Source: Parabacteroides sp. TM07-1AC (GTDB lineage Bacteria > Bacteroidota > Bacteroidia > Bacteroidales > Tannerellaceae). From it: a stretch of 64,000 bases of DNA. A program made the position numbers and the translations under genes. The first letter of the stretch is position 1. Each line of letters begins with the position of its first letter. The DNA is taken from contig NZ_QUKD01000001.1 of NCBI RefSeq assembly GCF_003480915.1, positions 434,001-498,000 of the forward strand, given 5' to 3'. The notes below the pieces were generated by a model. It saw only the letters and a list, made by a program, of their open reading frames with translations. It was not told the DNA's origin and made no database searches. Shown here one piece after another: positions 61,817 through 64,000 of the stretch.

Positions 61817-62893
61817 TCAATAAAAAAATGGGAAAAAGAACCGCGATGAAAGATATAACTGTAAAAAGAAACAAAAGGGTATTAACATTAATACTGATAG
61901 ATACCATACTGGCATATTACAAACTCTATAATTATAATCATTCATTATATTTTGAGTAGTTAATGCTAGTATAAATGGTACAAACATCATATACCTCTGC
62001 ACCATAAATATTCTATAATTAAACACAGCACACACACATATCAAAATAGAAACACTTAAAAAATAAAGGAAATCAGTTCTTTTATAAAGGATTGTGTTAA
62101 TATACAATGCAAGAAGAGGGCCAAGCATCATTAACACAATGACAAATTTGAAGTATCCTTCGCTACCAACTGAATCCAAATAACTATCAGAATAGCTTTG
62201 TTGAAGTAATCCTAATCTTATTAAAAAACGTCCCAATAATTGTATCAACGATGTTGAACCCATTAAAGCCGCTATACATATAATTGTAATCCATACATTT
62301 CTATTCATCCGAGAAACTTGACTCAAGTTACTCTTGAATCGCCACGAAAACAATACGGCCAAAAACAATACTAAAAATATAATTTTAATACCATCGTGGG
62401 CTAACGGAGCAGACAATAATAATATTCCTCCAATAAAATATATCTTTTTTAATCCAAAAGCTAGAGCCATTATAACCAATATAACCGCAAAGAAAAACCG
62501 AGAAACCGCAAAGAAAAGTGGACTCATAGATGTAAAAAGTATTATAAATACAAATGTCTTATTTATTGTTATATTTGTATTTTTTCTCAATTTATTATTC
62601 CAAACATTGACAACAATTATCAATATTAAATAATAAACAAATGTCAATATAGCGATATAGGTTTTTGCATTAAGTCCAATTGATTGATGCAATATTGCAT
62701 ATACTGATTGATAAAGAAATGGTCTTCCTATAAGAGATTGACTTTCTATATATTCTGAGATATTGGTATCTTCTATATAAGACAAATCATATAATTGAGC
62801 TTCCAAATCAACATATGCAGCATTAGGATTCACATTCAATACTACAAAAAAAGCTAGAAGAGGAAAAATATAAATTAAATTACAAACCTTCAT
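61817..62893 (-). CDS. EpsG-family polysaccharide polymerase (Wzy-like)
   Basis: The 358-aa protein has about ten membrane segments and the EpsG-like motif SRFFFAVILVIMALA followed by LLLSAPLAHDG. An N-terminal periplasmic part contains IGRPFLYQSVYAIL. It is the likely polymerase joining repeat units in the periplasm; one Wzy is expected per locus. The very AT-rich DNA fits a gene in an exchangeable sugar block. Confidence 0.82.
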   Translation of the reverse strand: MKVCNLIYIFPLLAFFVVLNVNPNAAYVDLEAQLYDLSYIEDTNISEYIESQSLIGRPFLYQSVYAILHQSIGLNAKTYIAILTFVYYLILIIVVNVWNNKLRKNTNITINKTFVFIILFTSMSPLFFAVSRFFFAVILVIMALAFGLKKIYFIGGILLLSAPLAHDGIKIIFLVLFLAVLFSWRFKSNLSQVSRMNRNVWITIICIAALMGSTSLIQLLGRFLIRLGLLQQSYSDSYLDSVGSEGYFKFVIVLMMLGPLLALYINTILYKRTDFLYFLSVSILICVCAVFNYRIFMVQRYMMFVPFILALTTQNIMNDYNYRVCNMPVWYLSVLMLIPFCFFLQLYLSSRFFFPFFY

Positions 62894-62934
62894 ATGAACT
62901 ATTTAAAGATTATATAGAAACACATAATCATTCA

Positions 62935-64000
62935 TTAATAATAATATGCACTACCCGGCCCAAACAATATAGATTTTTCACTATCATTATTCATCAACGC
63001 CTGAGATAGTTTTACGAAGTTATTTGCAGCTACACGGTAATTCCAAATTTCACAAATAGAAAAATAAGCCTGTTCTCCCATTTTTGATATTATTGATTTA
63101 TCCTCAACAATCATATCTAAACATTTCATCAAGTCGTGATGAGAACCTTTATAGACTAATCCGTTTTTTCCTTGTTGGATAAGAAAAGGTGTAGAACCTG
63201 CATGTTCGTTCGCAACAACCAAACAACCACTATTCATCGCTTCATTTAGAACTGCTCCCCAACCTTCTTCACGACCACTACTAAAAATATAAATATTTGC
63301 ATATTCCATATATCGGCGAACTTCTTGCTCTGAACAAAAATTTTTAAAAAGAATATTTTCTTGAATTCCTAATTTACGCGAAAGAGCTTCTACCTCTTTA
63401 CGCTTCTTCCCCTCACCAATCATGGTAAGATGACAGCAAAGTCCTTTTTTAAGAAGATAATCTAATGTATATACCGCATCTTCTGGATGCTTCCACCAAA
63501 TCATTCGACCGACCCAAAGTAATTCAATCTTATCTGATGATTTAAGACTCATCACTGGTCCTTCATAGAATTTCATTGCTGGGAAATATCCCCATCTGAA
63601 ACACTTAGACTTAGGAAATCCCAACAAAGCTAAATCTTCTGCTAAATAAGCACTTGCGCATAAAACATACAAAGACTTTTCTCGATAAAGAGTATAGTTT
63701 TTATAAATTGTATAAGCTGTTGTTGGAATAAATCGATGCCAAGTTCCATTTTTAAAAAAACGTTCTGAAAATCGAAAAGTCAATTTGTTGACTTTCATCC
63801 TAATCTTACAAAACTGGTTACTATTCGCCCCCATAATAGCCACATCACTTTTTTTTGCGAGCTCCTTCGCCATCATTAATTCAGCCTCACTTTCATAAGC
63901 TTTTATCACAAACGAATATTTCACATTCATATCCTCATAACCCATTTCAATACGCTCATAATCAATTTTTTGAGAGGCTACAAATTTAAAATTATCTAAA
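62935..64000 (-). CDS. Glycosyltransferase family 4, 5' end outside the window
   Basis: The frame is open through the right edge. The 18 codons before the first internal ATG (63945) read LDNFKFVASQKIDYERIE, matching typical GT4 N-domains, so the gene begins beyond 64000. The C-half has IELLWVGRMIWWKHPEDAVY, LTMIGEGKKRKEVEALSRKLG and FSSGREEGWGAVLNEAMNSGCLVVA. At least 355 residues are visible. It is a sugar transferase of the polysaccharide repeat. Confidence 0.88.
   Translation of the reverse strand, partial: LDNFKFVASQKIDYERIEMGYEDMNVKYSFVIKAYESEAELMMAKELAKKSDVAIMGANSNQFCKIRMKVNKLTFRFSERFFKNGTWHRFIPTTAYTIYKNYTLYREKSLYVLCASAYLAEDLALLGFPKSKCFRWGYFPAMKFYEGPVMSLKSSDKIELLWVGRMIWWKHPEDAVYTLDYLLKKGLCCHLTMIGEGKKRKEVEALSRKLGIQENILFKNFCSEQEVRRYMEYANIYIFSSGREEGWGAVLNEAMNSGCLVVANEHAGSTPFLIQQGKNGLVYKGSHHDLMKCLDMIVEDKSIISKMGEQAYFSICEIWNYRVAANNFVKLSQALMNNDSEKSILFGPGSAYYY

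Overview
The window is chromosomal DNA from a member of the Bacteroidales, most likely Parabacteroides or a close relative (inference). Support comes from the Bacteroidetes-type promoter boxes (-33 TTTG, -7 TAnnTTTG) before several genes, weak Shine-Dalgarno signals, and typical Bacteroidales families: DUF4248, smalltalk, HU-like IHF relatives, GLUG surface proteins, VirE/DUF3987 proteins and OmpA pairs inside an exopolysaccharide locus. No tRNA, rRNA, CRISPR array, integrase or transposase was recognised.

Layout. 0-13.4 kb is mostly housekeeping: a cut AraC-type regulator, a secreted Ntn hydrolase, a SatD/DUF3307 pair behind three 28-bp operator-like repeats, a two-component system, a formylglycine-enzyme-like protein, folC, an MFS carrier, tex and ybaK. 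13.4-22.5 kb is an accessory island: HU-like protein, GH73 glucosaminidase and a 55-aa protein on the minus strand; an Rpn nuclease; DUF4248 and DUF3987 proteins; and an HU-like gene coupled to a GLUG surface protein. A perfect 36-bp inverted repeat brackets the DUF3987 domain. Next come a toxin-antitoxin pair and the hisGDCB operon (minus strand), which has a promoter, a 16-codon leader with six consecutive His codons and an attenuator. Then come an SMR exporter, M1 and M16 peptidases and a DUF4268 protein.

34.7-39.65 kb holds what I consider the most interesting unit: an HprK-like kinase, a 52-aa peptide gene, a lipoprotein, a Ser/His signal-peptidase-like protein, a PqqD/RRE protein and an ABC exporter, all on the plus strand. 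A nucleotidyltransferase converges on it from the end of the polysaccharide operon. This resembles a peptide natural product (RiPP) pathway without a recognisable cyclase or radical SAM enzyme.

39.65-64 kb is a surface polysaccharide locus on the minus strand: glycosyltransferases, an EpsG-like polymerase, an initiating sugar transferase with PglD/PglE-type enzymes, the UDP-L-FucNAc genes capE/capF/capG, two OmpA proteins, an HU-like protein, Wza- and Wzc-like export proteins, an AraC-type protein and the nucleotidyltransferase. It is interrupted at 53.7-58.2 kb by a higher-GC, oppositely oriented cassette: a VirE protein with an amber codon in its N-terminal region, DUF4248, three 23-bp repeats, an HU-like protein, smalltalk and an amidase. 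This cassette is paralogous in content to the 13.4-18.7 kb island. Short TTGACAG/CTGTCAA-type repeats occur at four places, once in frame inside an aminotransferase gene.
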